Source: Pseudeuparius sepicola (lineage: Eukaryota > Arthropoda > Insecta > Coleoptera > Anthribidae). From it: a stretch of 64,000 bases of DNA. Below, piece by piece: positions 22,528 to 34,582 of the stretch. Below the pieces are notes generated by a model that saw only the letters and a list, made by a program, of their open reading frames with translations, was not told the origin of the DNA and made no database searches. The translations under genes and the position numbers were made by a program. Within the stretch, counting starts at the first letter, position 1, and the number at the start of each line of letters is the position of its first letter. The DNA lies in NCBI GenBank assembly GCA_963920635.1, contig OY987301.1, forward strand, positions 47,095,820 to 47,159,819, given 5' to 3'.

Positions 22528-22708
22528 GTTGGAGGTTCGTGGTGTGGCACTTCCTGGGGTCCTGCGATCTACTATAGTGAAACGAGAACCGTTACAGTGA
22601 TAGTGAACCTCTACAAGCTGTCAAAAATGGAAAACGGATACAATTTCGACTACAGGATGGAGTACAAGTTCTTGAGGAGGAAAGCTGCCATCGTTAGATT
22701 TGGAGGAA
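22528..22708 (+). CDS. CUB-domain protein, exon b
   Basis: The acceptor (ATTTTCTAG) and strong donor (GGAGGAA then GTAAGT) bound 181 nt. They begin in phase 0, matching the end of exon a, and encode VGGSWCGTSWGPAIYYSETR, TVTVIVNLYKL and FDYRMEYKFLRRKAAIVRFG. The C-G-x-S-W-G...Y-S-E...V-x-V...N-F-x-Y-R-M-E-Y-K pattern is the second half of a CUB domain, completing the module begun in exon a. It ends in phase 1. Base composition is richer in GC than the intron around it. The exon supports a protein-binding extracellular role, and a specific orthologue is not claimed. Confidence 0.8.
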
Positions 22709-23928
22709 GTAAGTTCGTTACAAATATTAGACACAAATATTTTATTAACTAAAATTTAGAAAAGCTTTCTTCGCCCGAGCAAATGTTTTGCATTTGTATG
22801 CAGAAATTTAACAGGAAGTGGATGATGCTTGTTGAAAAGGAACGAAGCGCCAAATAAAAAAAAACGATAAAGGGCATCAAGCTTTCGAACATGGTATAAT
22901 TTAATTTCTGTAAAAATATCCAGACTCAATTTTACATGTGTCGCCATCTATGAGGCAAAGGCCCAAGCAACATCTGCAAAACAGGTGATTTTTAATTTAC
23001 TTAAAGTGACCCAAGCGACATAACCTTTTACATTAAACTCCGTATGTCATTTGTTTTTTTAGATTTTTCTATTTTTGGATGTGTCCCTGTTATTCGGTCG
23101 TAATTTTTGTTTCAACAGGTAAATAAAATGTGTGAAAGATCAAAACGTATTCTTATAGGAAGGCTCTTAAAGAAAATATAAACCATATTGCGCCATTTTT
23201 TACTCTATAAAAAGAACCAAGTGGCAATCACGATAATATGGTGGTTGGTTCTCTTTATATAAAATTATGTAGGCCTTTAGATAATATAAGGTTTATAACA
23301 TCATTTTTAAGAACCAATGCATTTTTTATGGTAATATGATAAACGACAGTTTTTATAATTATTGTTATTTCTTAGAATGTATTGCCCGATAATAGCAGGG
23401 TAAAAATGCAGTAGGTAAAAATCAATTTAAAATGTTTATTAAAAAAGAACAACCCACCAAAAATACCCTAAAACTAAATAACTAGTGCTTTTATAAGTCA
23501 TTAATAGATTCTTATCTTAGCATTCCTTTACAAAAATGTAAGGAAAATTATTAAATATTTATTATTTTTTAAAAAACGGATTTTTATTTTTAATGACCAA
23601 TTACTGAAAACAACGAATTGGCGCTTGGTTCCTTTTCAATAAGCATCATCCAAGTAAAATTCGGCGCAAAATTTATGAAGGTGAAAGATACTCTCGGGGC
23701 GTTACATTTTTATTGGGAAAATGCCGTGTCTACCTGTTTGAAATTCCCTGTGGAACAATTCGTACCTACTCGTTTGAACTTACCAAGAAACTTGGACTAA
23801 CTTTAGGCATCTAGGAACGGTTATACCTACGTATAGTTTGTAGGTAGCTGTATAGCTTTCTATGCTTCCAGATAATTTTAGGAGTTATGGATCTTTTTAG
23901 TTTTCAAATACTTTTAGTTACACAGGGT

Positions 23929-23990
23929 GACCCATAATTAATATGACATCCCTTAAGAGAAGGCCGGCTAGAGAAATCCTAAAAAATATA
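23929..23990. repeat. Solitary foldback-type end
   Basis: ACACAGGGTGACCCATAATT resembles the tip of the 20452-21191 element, but no inverted partner follows. Confidence 0.35.
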
Positions 23991-24437
23991 TTAAATAGCA
24001 AATAAAACTTTATTATTAATCCTTTCGAATTATAAGGATTCCAATAAAAATTCGAAAAATATGAAAAATCAAAATGAAATCAACATTAATAAAACATGTA
24101 GATAAAATAATAACATTATTTAATTAGCACAATGTCTACTAATTATTAGATAACACTACTTATTTGAAATTTACAATTTTTAATTATACATATCGAAACA
24201 TCGTTTACTACGATATAGAACATTTTAAGCTGAAACTTATATGATATTATGATCTCTAGGTTAAGCCATTGTAATCATGTAATTTATTTTATATCTCTGT
24301 CTAGGAATATTACTCATTATTTAGTGTTAGTTTTAATTAAGACAGGGAGGGTTGAATTTAAAAACAGTTAATTGAACTGAACTCCTCCACCTTTCTAGAT
24401 CAGTTAATTTTCTCTATTGATTTATATAATATATTAT

Positions 24438-24478
24438 ATCTTGTTATAAACGCCTAGTCCGGTCCTGCCGGACCATCT
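24438..24478. repeat. Short hairpin
   Basis: ATAAACGCCTAGTCCGGTCC pairs with GGACCATCTAGGTGTTTAT around a short loop. Function unknown. Confidence 0.45.
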
Positions 24479-25950
24479 AGGTGTTTATAGTTGCCCTCGC
24501 TTCTCAATAAAAGTAGTAGTAGGTATGTAACGCTTTTGTTTGTTCACAGCTAGCGGGCGCAGTTTTCGATATTTAAAGTCTAAATTTCGCCTGGGGCCCC
24601 CAAAAAATAAGTGACACATCACTATTGAAGCGCCCCAGAAGCGGAAAAGCCGTTCCGCCGTTTGAGCCATTTTCCGATTTGGTACGCGATTTGGACTCGA
24701 ATTTGGCGCGCCGCGCCGATCAAGTAAAAGTAAAGTTCCTATATAGAAATCGATCGAGGTATCGGCAAAAGAAAGTGGGTTAGTTTTGTTTGCTTTTGCG
24801 AGAATTTCTTTAATTTTCTGTCACTTTGGGCTTTTACTTAGGTTTTGAGTAGGCATTCACGCGGCTAACAGGTAATTGCCCAATTGCGATGGGTTATTGC
24901 TTTTAATGTACCTAACCTAACATGATTGTACAAAATGCTGTCGACCTCTTCTATTTCCTTCTGGCTAGGCCAGAAAAGCTTTAGAACCATTCCATCAGAA
25001 ACTTAAGTAGGCTTTTGCCCTTGTCGATGCAGTGCCTGCCCCTGTACTTTGCCATAAGAAAGGTTTGTTTACCCTAGATATTCTTTAGATATTTTGTGTC
25101 TTTACATTTAAATTTGCAGGCGTTCTTGTAGATTCTTTGCTATTTTTAGACCTTATACCTAGGGGCCTAGGGGTGCCTTTGGTGAAGCCCCGTTTAAATG
25201 AAAGCGTGTAGCAAAGCATTACCTATATTATACTTTGTCGTTTAAAGCAAATTCATACGAGTCCTAGTTATCTGAGAGGGGGTTCACAGACCCTGAAAAG
25301 AGGTTCCAACATGTTAGGGTGAAGCACAGGCTAAAGCTAGACCCCTCTTTTGTGATTTGCTTCTGCCGTCGTAGTTTATGTTGCATTAAATTTTTGCTTA
25401 ATATTCATTTAAGTATTATGCCAAGAAAATTTTTCTTCTGTTGCTTCGACTTCCCAAGAAAGATTTTCTCCAGTTCCGTTAGCATCGGAAGTCACTTTTC
25501 ATGCGTCAAGCGGAAATATATATTTTGAAAAAGAAAATGAAAAACCTAAACATGAAAATCAAGTACCTATACGTCGGTAAGATTCACCCATGAGAATATT
25601 AAGGGTAACGACAAACTCGTAACTTTGTATACTGGTCTTCCAAATAGTGCCATTTTTGAGGCACTATGTAATTTGATTAAGAATGTAGAGATTAATGATT
25701 ATTTTGGATGGAAGGTATAAAAAATACAGAAAATTGATCAGCTGTTATAAATAAAGCTATACGATTAAATACTCCTCACCTAGGTATATTTAGCACAGAG
25801 ATTTGCAGTTTCACAAGTTTCAGGTTTTTTATATGGGAGATTGTCAAAAGGTTATTAAAAAAAAAACAAGACTTTTATCACGGAATACAGGAAGTAGCAC
25901 AAAATGGTCAGTTCTTATTTCCATCTTCCGGTTTGACTGGAAGTGAGTAT

Positions 25951-26100
25951 TACAGTTTATTCAGCGAATGTTCGGCCCTACGTCACAACTCCCGTCCTTG
26001 TCTGACTCGTGAATATACGACCGATATCCACCGTATATTCATGAGTAAGACCAGGACGGGAGTTGTGACGTAGGGCCGAACATTCGCTGAACAAACTGTA
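25951..26100. mobile_element. 150-bp near-perfect palindromic MITE
   Basis: TACAGTTTATTCAGCGAATG begins one arm and CATTCGCTGAACAAACTGTA ends the other. The two roughly 69-nt arms pair with only about six mismatches around a 12-nt centre. GC content is higher than in the surroundings. There is no reading frame of interest. Confidence 0.8.
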
Positions 26101-26156
26101 TTCTCAAAATTATGTTTTTAAAATTATTTTATATTATTTTTATAATTATTTTTTTG

Positions 26157-26396
26157 AGTAAATCAATCTCAAGCTCAAAGATATTTTTGGGAGACGCATA
26201 GGGGATGTAGTAATATAGAAAAAAAACCTGTAGGAGGTGCCGTGACAAACGACAGTGGCGTCGCAAAGAAATCGCAAAAATCTTATTTTTGTGTCAATCA
26301 ATCTCAATCTCAAAGATATTTTTGGGAGACGCATAGTGGACAAAGTAATATAGAGAAAAAACCTGTAAGGGTGCTGTGACAAACAACAGTGTCTAG
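26157..26396 (+). repeat. Two tandem copies of a roughly 130-bp unit
   Basis: Each unit contains TCAAAGATATTTTTGGGAGA, then CGCATAG, TAATATAGA and GTGACAAAC. The minus-strand frames here translate the repeat and are not genes. Confidence 0.7.
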
Positions 26397-27611
26397 GGAT
26401 TGTAACGGGGAGCGCAGGTCGAGTTTAATTTTTCCGTGAGGCCGTTTGGGCCTATTTTCCATATATTTTTTCTGCAATTTGGCGAGCTCCCCGAGAACGT
26501 ACTGTATACATCGTGGCCGAGGTGCACGCGCGATATCAGAAACAAAATGGTGTAAATCAGCTGTCGTTTGGCGTTGGTGTTGAGGATTTCCAAATTTCGT
26601 AGCGATTTGGGACTTTGGGAGTCCAGAAGCCCATCTGTTATTCCATTTCATGGGTGACTTTTCCAGGTAGGGGTGCCCTGTAGGTTATGTGTAGGTTTTT
26701 ATGTATAATCTAGAAGCATATTTTAGATCTAGAAGTATATTTTAGAAAACGAAAATCAAGCTTGAGGAACTGAAAACCCAGGTTAGAAGGAACTTATCGC
26801 TGTGCCTTTGCCCATGTAGTGACCTGCCCCTTTCCGGCTTAACAGGAAGAATAGAAAACTGAGTCGTATAGAAATGTATGGCGAGCATTTAAAGCATCTT
26901 AAGATTTTTAGGTACTCTGCGATCTTTGTTGCCCTCTAATATCCTGCGAAGCGAAGACAATGCAAAGAATATATATTATGCGGGAGGCTGAGGAGTTTAT
27001 TAATTTGAATTAGCCGTTTAAACTGGATCAATATTTGTGCCGAGGAGAGAGTTTCTTAGAAAATGCACTTTTAGATGGGTTTTGGCAAGTCTAACACGAT
27101 GACTCTGTGATTCGTGCCTTATTATTGTGAGAATATAAGCAACGTAACGCCCTTTGAAAGAAATACTGAGTAAAATCACGTCCAAAAATCTGTCACTATC
27201 TCCCTGACTGTTAGTAGGTGACTCCGGTTTGGCAGAGAAGATTACCGAAAAATAGAAACTATTTTTTTAGATGTCTTCTAACAAAAATGAAGACCCAATA
27301 AAATTTGTATTAAGCGCCAGAAGCTTCACCTCGTTCTGGGATCAAATAAAAAGAATATTTTTCTATTTACAAATATATTTACAATAATATTTTGACTCAC
27401 CAGTTCTAAGTGTAACAATTATATAAAAGATCACTGCTATGAAAATTCACAATTTAGGGAAATTCACAGGTTTCTTTCCATAACTTTCAGTTATCCAAAC
27501 TTTCGCTCTTACTTTGAGAGCTGTAAATTGGATCATGATTTTTTCCTTGAATGTTTGGAATTTATTTTTAATTAAAATTATTTTTGTTTCAATAATGTTT
27601 TCTAAAAACAA

Positions 27612-27700
27612 ATCTTTGGAACTCCTATGGGAAGTTCAATATCTCCAATAATTGCTCAATATGTCATGGATGATATTTTAGATAAATTTTTAGCTAAGCT
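27612..27700 (+). pseudogene. Penelope-like reverse transcriptase scrap
   Basis: The plus strand encodes FGTPMGSSISPIIAQYVMDD then ILDKF. G-x-P-M-G-S-x-x-S-P-x-x-A-x-x-V-M-D-D is a hallmark reverse-transcriptase motif of Penelope-like elements. The frame then degrades. It lies 12.7 kb from the endonuclease fragment at 14339-14946 and on the opposite strand, so it is a different dead copy. Confidence 0.55.
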
Positions 27701-28157
27701 TTCTTTCAATTTATTTTTGATAAAATCAATGAAATTTTTCAAATTTTTAGCATTTTTTATTACCTTATTAAACACTGACCAAAAACTTTTTTTTTATTTT
27801 GCTCCCGTGAAATGCTGGTTCTATCCAGTACTAAATAAATATTTTATTTGGTTACCACCTCAAAGTATTATACAAAATGAATAAAATCAGGATCCTTATT
27901 TTTAGAGTAGGTGAGTACTTTTGGTCAAAGAACTTAACCGGGTTTAAACTAAAATTAAGTTTTTTGGATTTAAACTAAGTCTATATAAACATGTGGGTTT
28001 AAATCTCAAAACCCTCGACCCCATTACTGGTACTTCATTATTTTGTTGTATTTCATCAAAGTCTTATGAAAAAAGGATTTATGTGTATGTGTTTTTGAAG
28101 TCCACAAGGCCCACAAACTATTTTAAAGCGAAGAGCACAAAACATCCGTTTTACGGG

Positions 28158-28190
28158 TTTAGGTTAGGTGAGGTTAGGTACGATTAGGGT
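28158..28190 (+). repeat. Degenerate TTAGG-like run
   Basis: TTTAGGTTAGGTGAGGTTAG, then GTACGATTAGGG, resembles the insect telomeric unit TTAGG. It is short and interstitial. Confidence 0.35.
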
Positions 28191-28466
28191 TCCTTAAGGA
28201 ACTCTAGGTACGATATTTTAGATGACGCTTGTTTTCAGCACGTTCCCCTTCGATAAAAACATTTCCCATACATTTCCAGTAAGCGCACTCAAGGGACACT
28301 GACTCCGCACTACCCTATTCAATATGTGCAATCTCTCGAACGCAACTCTAACCTTTTGCTTTTCTGTTTGTCAACGAATGGTTTCGTCTATAATCAATTT
28401 AACTTTTACATTTGAATTACTAAAAATCGCACTCTCTATACTGATCCAATTAGTAGCTCTTTAATT

Positions 28467-28930
28467 TAAATTAAATTTAATTCGGTCCAAGAGGGCCATG
28501 ACTAGTAATAATTGTGTTTATGTAGAGTTGAGTGTTAAATGTTGAAGAAAGTCCCCGGAAAGATAAAGAGATGAGAAGAAAAACATGGCATTGCTACGCC
28601 ATCCCTAAAGGAAAGTCTCTCCTTAAATTAAATTTAATTCGGTCCAAGAGGACCATGACTAGTAAATCTTGGACAATAGTGTTTGTGTAGATTTGAGTGC
28701 TAAATGTTGAAGAAAGTTCCCGGAAAGAAGAAGATATGTAGAAGAGATGTAGAAGATATTGATGAATTATAAAAATCAGATGGGGGATTTCTCGGTTTCG
28801 TTCAGGTTGACTGCTGGTCCATGATTGCATTGCTGTGATTTTGACGTCCTTATTATTTCGTTTCCCTCTCAATTGATGTTGAGTGTTCAATGTAGAAGAA
28901 AATTCCCGTAAAGATAAAGAAATGCAGAAG
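28467..28930 (+). repeat. Degenerate tandem repeat, three partial units
   Basis: AATTTAATTCGGTCCAAGAG is found at about 28476 and 28632. TGAGTGYTAAATGTTGAAGA and its relatives occur three times (28530, 28696, 28881), each followed by AARKTYCCSGTAAAGA-like sequence. Apparent minus-strand frames across it are repeat translations. Confidence 0.65.
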
Positions 28931-29319
28931 ATATAGTAATGGAGTTGAAAAAAAAATTAAAAGAGGATGATCCACATTGATACATAAAAACGATTGAACA
29001 ATAAATCAGTAATAGTGTTGATGGTAGAAGATCGTAATGGATGTAAAGGTTGATAAATGAGAAAGATCCACGTGGAAACAGTAATCTTGGGAAGAAAATG
29101 ATGGAAAAGGGAAGCAGCAAACTTGAAGAAGGAAGATGAGTAAAAACTCGCATAAGGTGCATTCTCGAAAAGTATGTAAGCGAGTACTGGCTAAATTATT
29201 GAACAGATTAGAGGCCATAAAAGGAACAACAACACTTTGTATGTATTTGAAAATTTCCGCTGTGAAAAATCTTGGTAGCAAATTAAATCTATATTTTGCA
29301 TTGTTTTTATGATCAGGCA

Positions 29320-29960
29320 GACCAGTTATTTCGAGTGAAAGCAGAGTCCAGGTCTTTGTGTCAACAACCAGGACTTTATTATTTTATTTGACGGCTAATT
29401 GCGGAAGGTAAATTCACTAAAGTTTGTTGCACTGCACGGCACAAAAAATACTAAAAATTGCTTATACCCTCAGACAAATAATAAACCACGTGGTACCCCC
29501 GCCACGTGTCACACATTAGCGTGTGCCCGAGGCTTCTTGGCTGACCCCCGTGTTTGCCGGGAATCGCCTGAGTATGGGAGGTAGACCAAAGGAGACAGCA
29601 GCTAACAAAAACAGCGTAGGTGTATTGGTCATTAACTCACAGCAACACTCTTAACAGCATCGTGGCCATGACGGGCGAACCGCAAACTGTGGACCGACGC
29701 AACTTTGGGTGCCTGGAGGTGGTTGTTGATCGAGTGGTTGCTAAGGAGCACTGATTGTCAGCCTTTAAAGTGTGTTGTACTTATACCCGCAGATTCTGTC
29801 GAATCGGCGAGTGGATTTCGATTTATCTAATGTTTAACTTATTGATCAATTCTCGTATTTTGATTATTGTCTCTCCCTTGTACAATAAATTTGTTTGATG
29901 TTATCTTTACTTTTGTTTTGGTTCGTTAAAAACGAATTTCAATAATTCGGTCAGCGGTCC
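29320..29960. other. GC-richer stretch, possible retroelement LTR or leader
   Basis: 29500-29820 is distinctly GC-richer than its surroundings. It is followed by TGTACAATAAATTTGTTTG (an AATAAA signal near 29884). This is compatible with an LTR end, but I could not define the ends or a partner. Confidence 0.25.
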
Positions 29961-29999
29961 ACAGATGTCACTTGTTGACAATATTTGTATTACCAGAGG

Positions 30000-30200
30000 C
30001 TCCTTTATATCTGAATTGGATTTCGTATACCAAATTTGAAGCCGATATCTTCATACGTGAAAAAAGGTATCTTAAGAACACTCCAACATTTTTTTGCGGT
30101 AAATACTTAGTAAATAAAAAGGGTCCCAAAACAGATCCCTGTGGGTTGAAAAGGCATAATTGGCCAAATCGACTTATTTTGGCCTCGAGAATCTCCTTTT
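30000..30200 (+). pseudogene. Degraded coding scrap of retroelement type
   Basis: The frame contains NKKGPKTDPCGLKRHNW, resembling the K-x-G-P-K-x-x-P-x-G-T-P segment often seen in insect non-LTR element relics. Upstream residues are not recognised. Identification is tentative. Confidence 0.25.
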
Positions 30201-30879
30201 AAAAATGTCTAATAACACACTTATTGAGCCATACTGCTCCATCTGACTTTTGAAGGAGACTAAATAATCTGTTGAAAGGATCTATAAGGGGAATAAAACT
30301 ACTGCTGCCTGGAATTTCCTTTACCCAGCTGTATTCCTAATTGTAAACCCAAGTCTGTTCTTGACCCCTGAATACATTTTGATGTTGAGGAAACCGAAAT
30401 TCATTCGCAAAGATAACACAATCCCTTAAATTAATTAGAATTGTTTTCCCAGCGTCTCAGATAAAAACGTTGAATTATTCTTCGGCCGAATTTTACAGCT
30501 ATTAAGCCTTCCAGACGATATTAAATTTCAGAACCTCGGGGGATAGAGCCAAGCCGACGGGGTTCAGAGAGACCTTTTATTTACGGAGCATAAATTATAT
30601 TACTCGGAAGAAAATTAAATTACAATTCGCAGCCAACCCTGTCCATCAAGGCTCGTTTTATTATTGCCCGAAACTTCGTCTCTAATTATGTAATTACGAG
30701 TTTATATACAGAAATATTCGAATTCACATAGTATTGTAGAAACAGGAACAAATGGGTTTTGTGATCCTTGATGCAGATTGACATCGGTATTTCCCGAAAT
30801 ATTCGTTATTTTTTACTAAACGGCTATTCACGAGAAACACACTTAGTAGGATAGCTAGCGGTTCATCTGACTAACCCGT

Positions 30880-31295
30880 TTCCCACAAAGCTAGAAATTT
30901 TTTAAATAATGTTTTATTATCGGTCAATTGAGAAAGTACCTACCGTTCTGGCAGGTATCTCGCGGTTGCGTCATCATCCCTTAAATTTTTGAAAATGTAA
31001 AAAAAATAAAAAAAATCTACTCCCACAAGGTTACAATTTTAATATGTTTTAATTTATATAAGTTTAACGCTTTAAAAAAATTGACAACCTATTTTGAGGG
31101 TTGCAAGTATGTGCCAGACGACAGTAAAGTTGTCGTAGGGATAGTAATTCGTAACCTGCTCCCACAAGGCTGAAATTTTGAGGGAATATCCTTTTAATAG
31201 TTTTAATAGTTTTAATATTCTTTTAATAGTTTTGAAAGAATATGTAAACAGCCAGACTATTCTGGCGGTTGCCAGTGTCTGCCAGACGAGTAAAG
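30880..31295 (+). repeat. Three degenerate tandem units of about 135 bp
   Basis: TCCCACAARGSTNRAAATTTT recurs at about 30890, 31021 and 31162. Each unit ends in a GGTTGC...GCCAGACGA or related block (30964, 31097, 31267). Confidence 0.6.
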
Positions 31296-31728
31296 GGTGA
31301 CCCCCCAAAAAGTACCACCCCCATTTATTTTCTTAATTTTAAGGTATTTTAACCGGAGAAAAGGCACTTCTTTACTAATTTCTTCCAAATTTTCAGAATC
31401 TGCTGTCAAAAAAACAATCGAGCATCAAACAAAAAAGTTACGGATCTAACCCCACTTTTTGAAAGTGAAGCCCAACTTTCTTTTCCATGTTTGGATAGGC
31501 AACTGAAATCTCTAATATACGACGATATATATACAGGATGTCCCTGGATAGTTGTCGGAATTAATCAATATACAGGGTGTTCTGGAGGTAAATTTGAAAA
31601 TATGCCCAAGAGTAAACTACAATAATTATTTTCAAAGATATGAACAACTTTTATAAGGAAAGGTTGTATAACTTCAGTCCTCACTCCAATTCAAAAATGT
31701 TACGCAATGTTACATAATAGTTACTTAT
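31296..31728. other. Gene-free stretch with unpaired foldback ends
   Basis: AGGGTGACCCCCCAAAAAGT (31288), ACAGGATGTCCCTGG (31535) and ACAGGGTGTTCTGGAGG (31575) are single tips of foldback families without inverted partners. Confidence 0.4.
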
Positions 31729-31844
31729 GTACCAAGGCACTGAAGTTCAACTTTTTATGACTCATGTGGAGTTTAGTTGCTGAGGCCTCTGGCCGAGGCA
31801 AATAAACCACATGAGTCATAAAAATAACTTCAGTGCCGAGGTAC
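31729..31844. repeat. Short palindromic element with a GC-rich loop
   Basis: GTACCAAGGCACTGAAGTT and AACTTCAGTGCCGAGGTAC form the stem, continued by ATGACTCATGTGG / CCACATGAGTCAT. The loop is GCTGAGGCCTCTGGCCGAGG. Confidence 0.75.
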
Positions 31845-33094
31845 ATATTATATTTTTTTTGAAATCGGAAAAAAAATGTTTTATTAGGCAAAAAAATAAT
31901 AATGATGGATCACCCGTCCACGAACCGAGTACGCGCGGCGTTGCTTGACTTTACCGATCGCTCTACCTAGGACAAGTATAATGATCTACGGCACCTTCTG
32001 ACAGAAAAACCAACCTGCTGCTTCTTGTGCAGCCTACACAACAAATCTATTGATACTCAAATTTACTAAAATATGTATACTGAAGGATTGCGCTTCTATA
32101 TGAAACAATTTCGCAATGTATACGAAAAGTTATTTAGTTAAAATTATTTATTTTATCATTCAAGTTATTCCAACAAACAGTTTTGAACTGATTTACAGTT
32201 TTAATCCACCCAGAACCAAAGATTCGAGAACTGGTTCTGGTTGGAACTGTCAGAATCTGTACAAAACTGTTTGTTGATACAACTATTTTGCCAATTCATT
32301 AGTCGTCTTATGATATGTAATTCTTAAGATCACTGAGATCCAACTTTTTAATATTTATTTAGACATTTACACGACAATTATTTTCATATTAACACCACGT
32401 TTTCTGAAATCACAGCACTGAGTAGCACAGTAGTAATTTACAGCCAGGCATTTTTTGCTTTCACTTTCACTTCACACAGTTCGTTTACTTACTTCCAGAG
32501 CTAGCAATAATGTTCGGATTACCCTTCTACATTTTTGGCTATTTGAAAGTGTGTAACATTGTAAATTGTAATTGTAGAGTGAACTCACGTTATAACTTGG
32601 TTTTGTCACTTTTCGCTTCATAATCAGAACCGAGTTGTCACGCCTATCCGACCGCTTGGTTTTCACTTTTCTTTTGTTTCCTTAATTTTACATTTCGGGT
32701 ATCATTTACATATAAGTAAAAACGGCCTGATAGAAACTGACCGACTGCTTCTTGCTTATCCAATTGTTTGTCTCATTTTCTGATACAGATCGCTCTGAGG
32801 ACTTCGTCTTATTTAAGTTACTCATTTTAATGTTTATTTGGGTCAACATACTGTTATATGAAACCGTCTACTTGTTTAATTTTGCACCTTTCCCTCAAAA
32901 CATCACAATTGAACCTTTGGAACTTAGTTTCTCCGACTGTAGTTATCTGGCAAAAGTGGAGACAGCCGCTCAAGGAATCTGTCGCGTGGGCAACTATAAT
33001 TCTTAAAAGAGTCTATTAAAAAGCCCACAATGGACCATTAACAAATAAATAATTAGTCAAAAACCGAACCAAAAATAAAACGTTTGTTAAAACT

Positions 33095-34582
33095 GTATGA
33101 GGCGCTATTTCGGACTAAATTATTATTTCTGAATATATAAATTTCTTGGGCTAATATATTTTTTAATATGATATTTATATAAATTTGCGTGAATAATCTT
33201 TTTTTAGTAAAATTTATATATTACGCATAGCCCAGAAGTCTATATTACAGTAAACGCAAAAAATATATCAAAACACGATATATTAATTTGGTGCGCCAAT
33301 ATATAATAATTTAGGGTACCACTGGTCGTCACCAGAGGTCGCGCCGCGCATTCCTAAAGTGCACCGGCAACGCTGCACCAGAAAGTGCAGAAGCCCGAAG
33401 TCGAAATATTTTTTTTTATATGATATTTATAGAAATTTGCGTGAATAATCTTTTTTTTAGTCAAATTTATATATTACGCATCGCCCAAAAGTATATATTA
33501 CAGTAAACGCAAAAAAATATATCAAAACACGATATATTAATTTGGTGCGCCAATATATAATAATTTAGGGTACCACCGGTCGTCACCAGAGGTCGCGCCG
33601 CGCATCTCTAAAGTGCACCGGTAACGCTGCAGCAGAAAGCGCAGAATGGTGTAAAACCAGGGACTCTTTAAAATAAAAAGGGTCCCTGTGTAAAACCCAC
33701 CCCCGATTTTCTTGAAATTTTGGCTAGATTGGTTCCTATCCCCTATTTTCGCCCGACGTTACACCATTGGAAAAGATTACCACTTCTTTTTTCATACGGC
33801 AATCCACCAATGAGAGTGCAACACGTATACCAACTTTTATATACGTCGGACGTATAAATAGCCACTTCCTACAACAAAACGAAGGCGAAACGAAAACGAT
33901 CATGCGGGCGGGAAACTAATATGTAAGATGATTGTGGGGTTATACACCACAAAACATCAAATCCCAAACCTGACACAGAAAAAGAACATCCAGTATGACA
34001 GTAATCATAATCACTTCGACTTCGGGCTTCTGCGCTTTCTGCTGCAGCGTTATTACCGGTGCACTTTCGGGATGCGCGGCGCGACCTCTGGTGACGACCG
34101 GTGGTACCCTAAATTATTATATATTGGCGCACCAAATTAATATATCGTGTTTTGATACATTTTTTTGCGATTACTGTAATATATACTTTTGGGCGATGCG
34201 TAATATATAAATTCGACTAAAAAAAGATTATTCACGCAAATTTCTATAAATATCATATAAAAAAAATATTTCGACTTCGGGCTTCTGCCCTTTCTGCTGC
34301 AGCCTTGCCGGTGCACTTTAGGGATGCGCGGCGCGATCTCTGGTGATGACCAGTGGTACCCTAAATTATTATATATTGGCGCACCAAATTAATATATCGT
34401 GTTTTGATATATTTTTTTGCGTTTACTGTAATATATACTTTTGGGCGATGCGTAATATATAAATTTGACTAAAAAAAGATTATTCACGCAAATTTCTATA
34501 AATATCATATTAAAAACATATATTAGCGCGAGAAATTTATATATTCAAAAATAATAATTTAGTCCGAAATGGCGCCTCATAC
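33095..34582. mobile_element. 1.5-kb foldback with duplicated arms and a promoter-like centre
   Basis: Outer ends GTATGAGGCGCTATTTCGGA and TCCGAAATGGCGCCTCATAC are inverted copies. Each arm holds two direct copies of a roughly 265-bp unit, with ATATTAATTTGGTGCGCCAA then GGTCGTCACCAGAGGTCGCG in the left-arm orientation. Copies start near 33160 and 33420 (left arm) and run inverted from about 34014 and 34275 (right arm). The unique centre (33690-34010) carries CCAAT and TATA boxes. No transposase is present. Confidence 0.8.
33800..33900 (+). promoter_or_regulatory. Core promoter-like sequence inside the foldback
   Basis: CCAAT at 33807-33811 is followed by TATAAATA at 33853-33860, then an A-rich leader CAACAAAACGAAGGCGAAAC. 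Spacing and composition are those of a strong TATA promoter. The first ATG downstream (33901) opens only a few codons. Confidence 0.4.

Noticed and set aside
26146..26651. Three minus-strand open frames
   Set aside because: Two translate a tandem repeat and the third has no recognisable domain.
28594..29281. Ser/Phe-rich minus-strand frames
   Set aside because: Low-complexity translation of purine-rich DNA next to a tandem repeat.
32752..33006. 84-aa plus-strand frame
   Set aside because: The C-terminal half looks coding-like, but no splice sites or family could be supported.
33095..34582. CRISPR-like array
   Set aside because: The repeats are long, few and inverted around a centre, as in a foldback transposon, and the DNA is eukaryotic.
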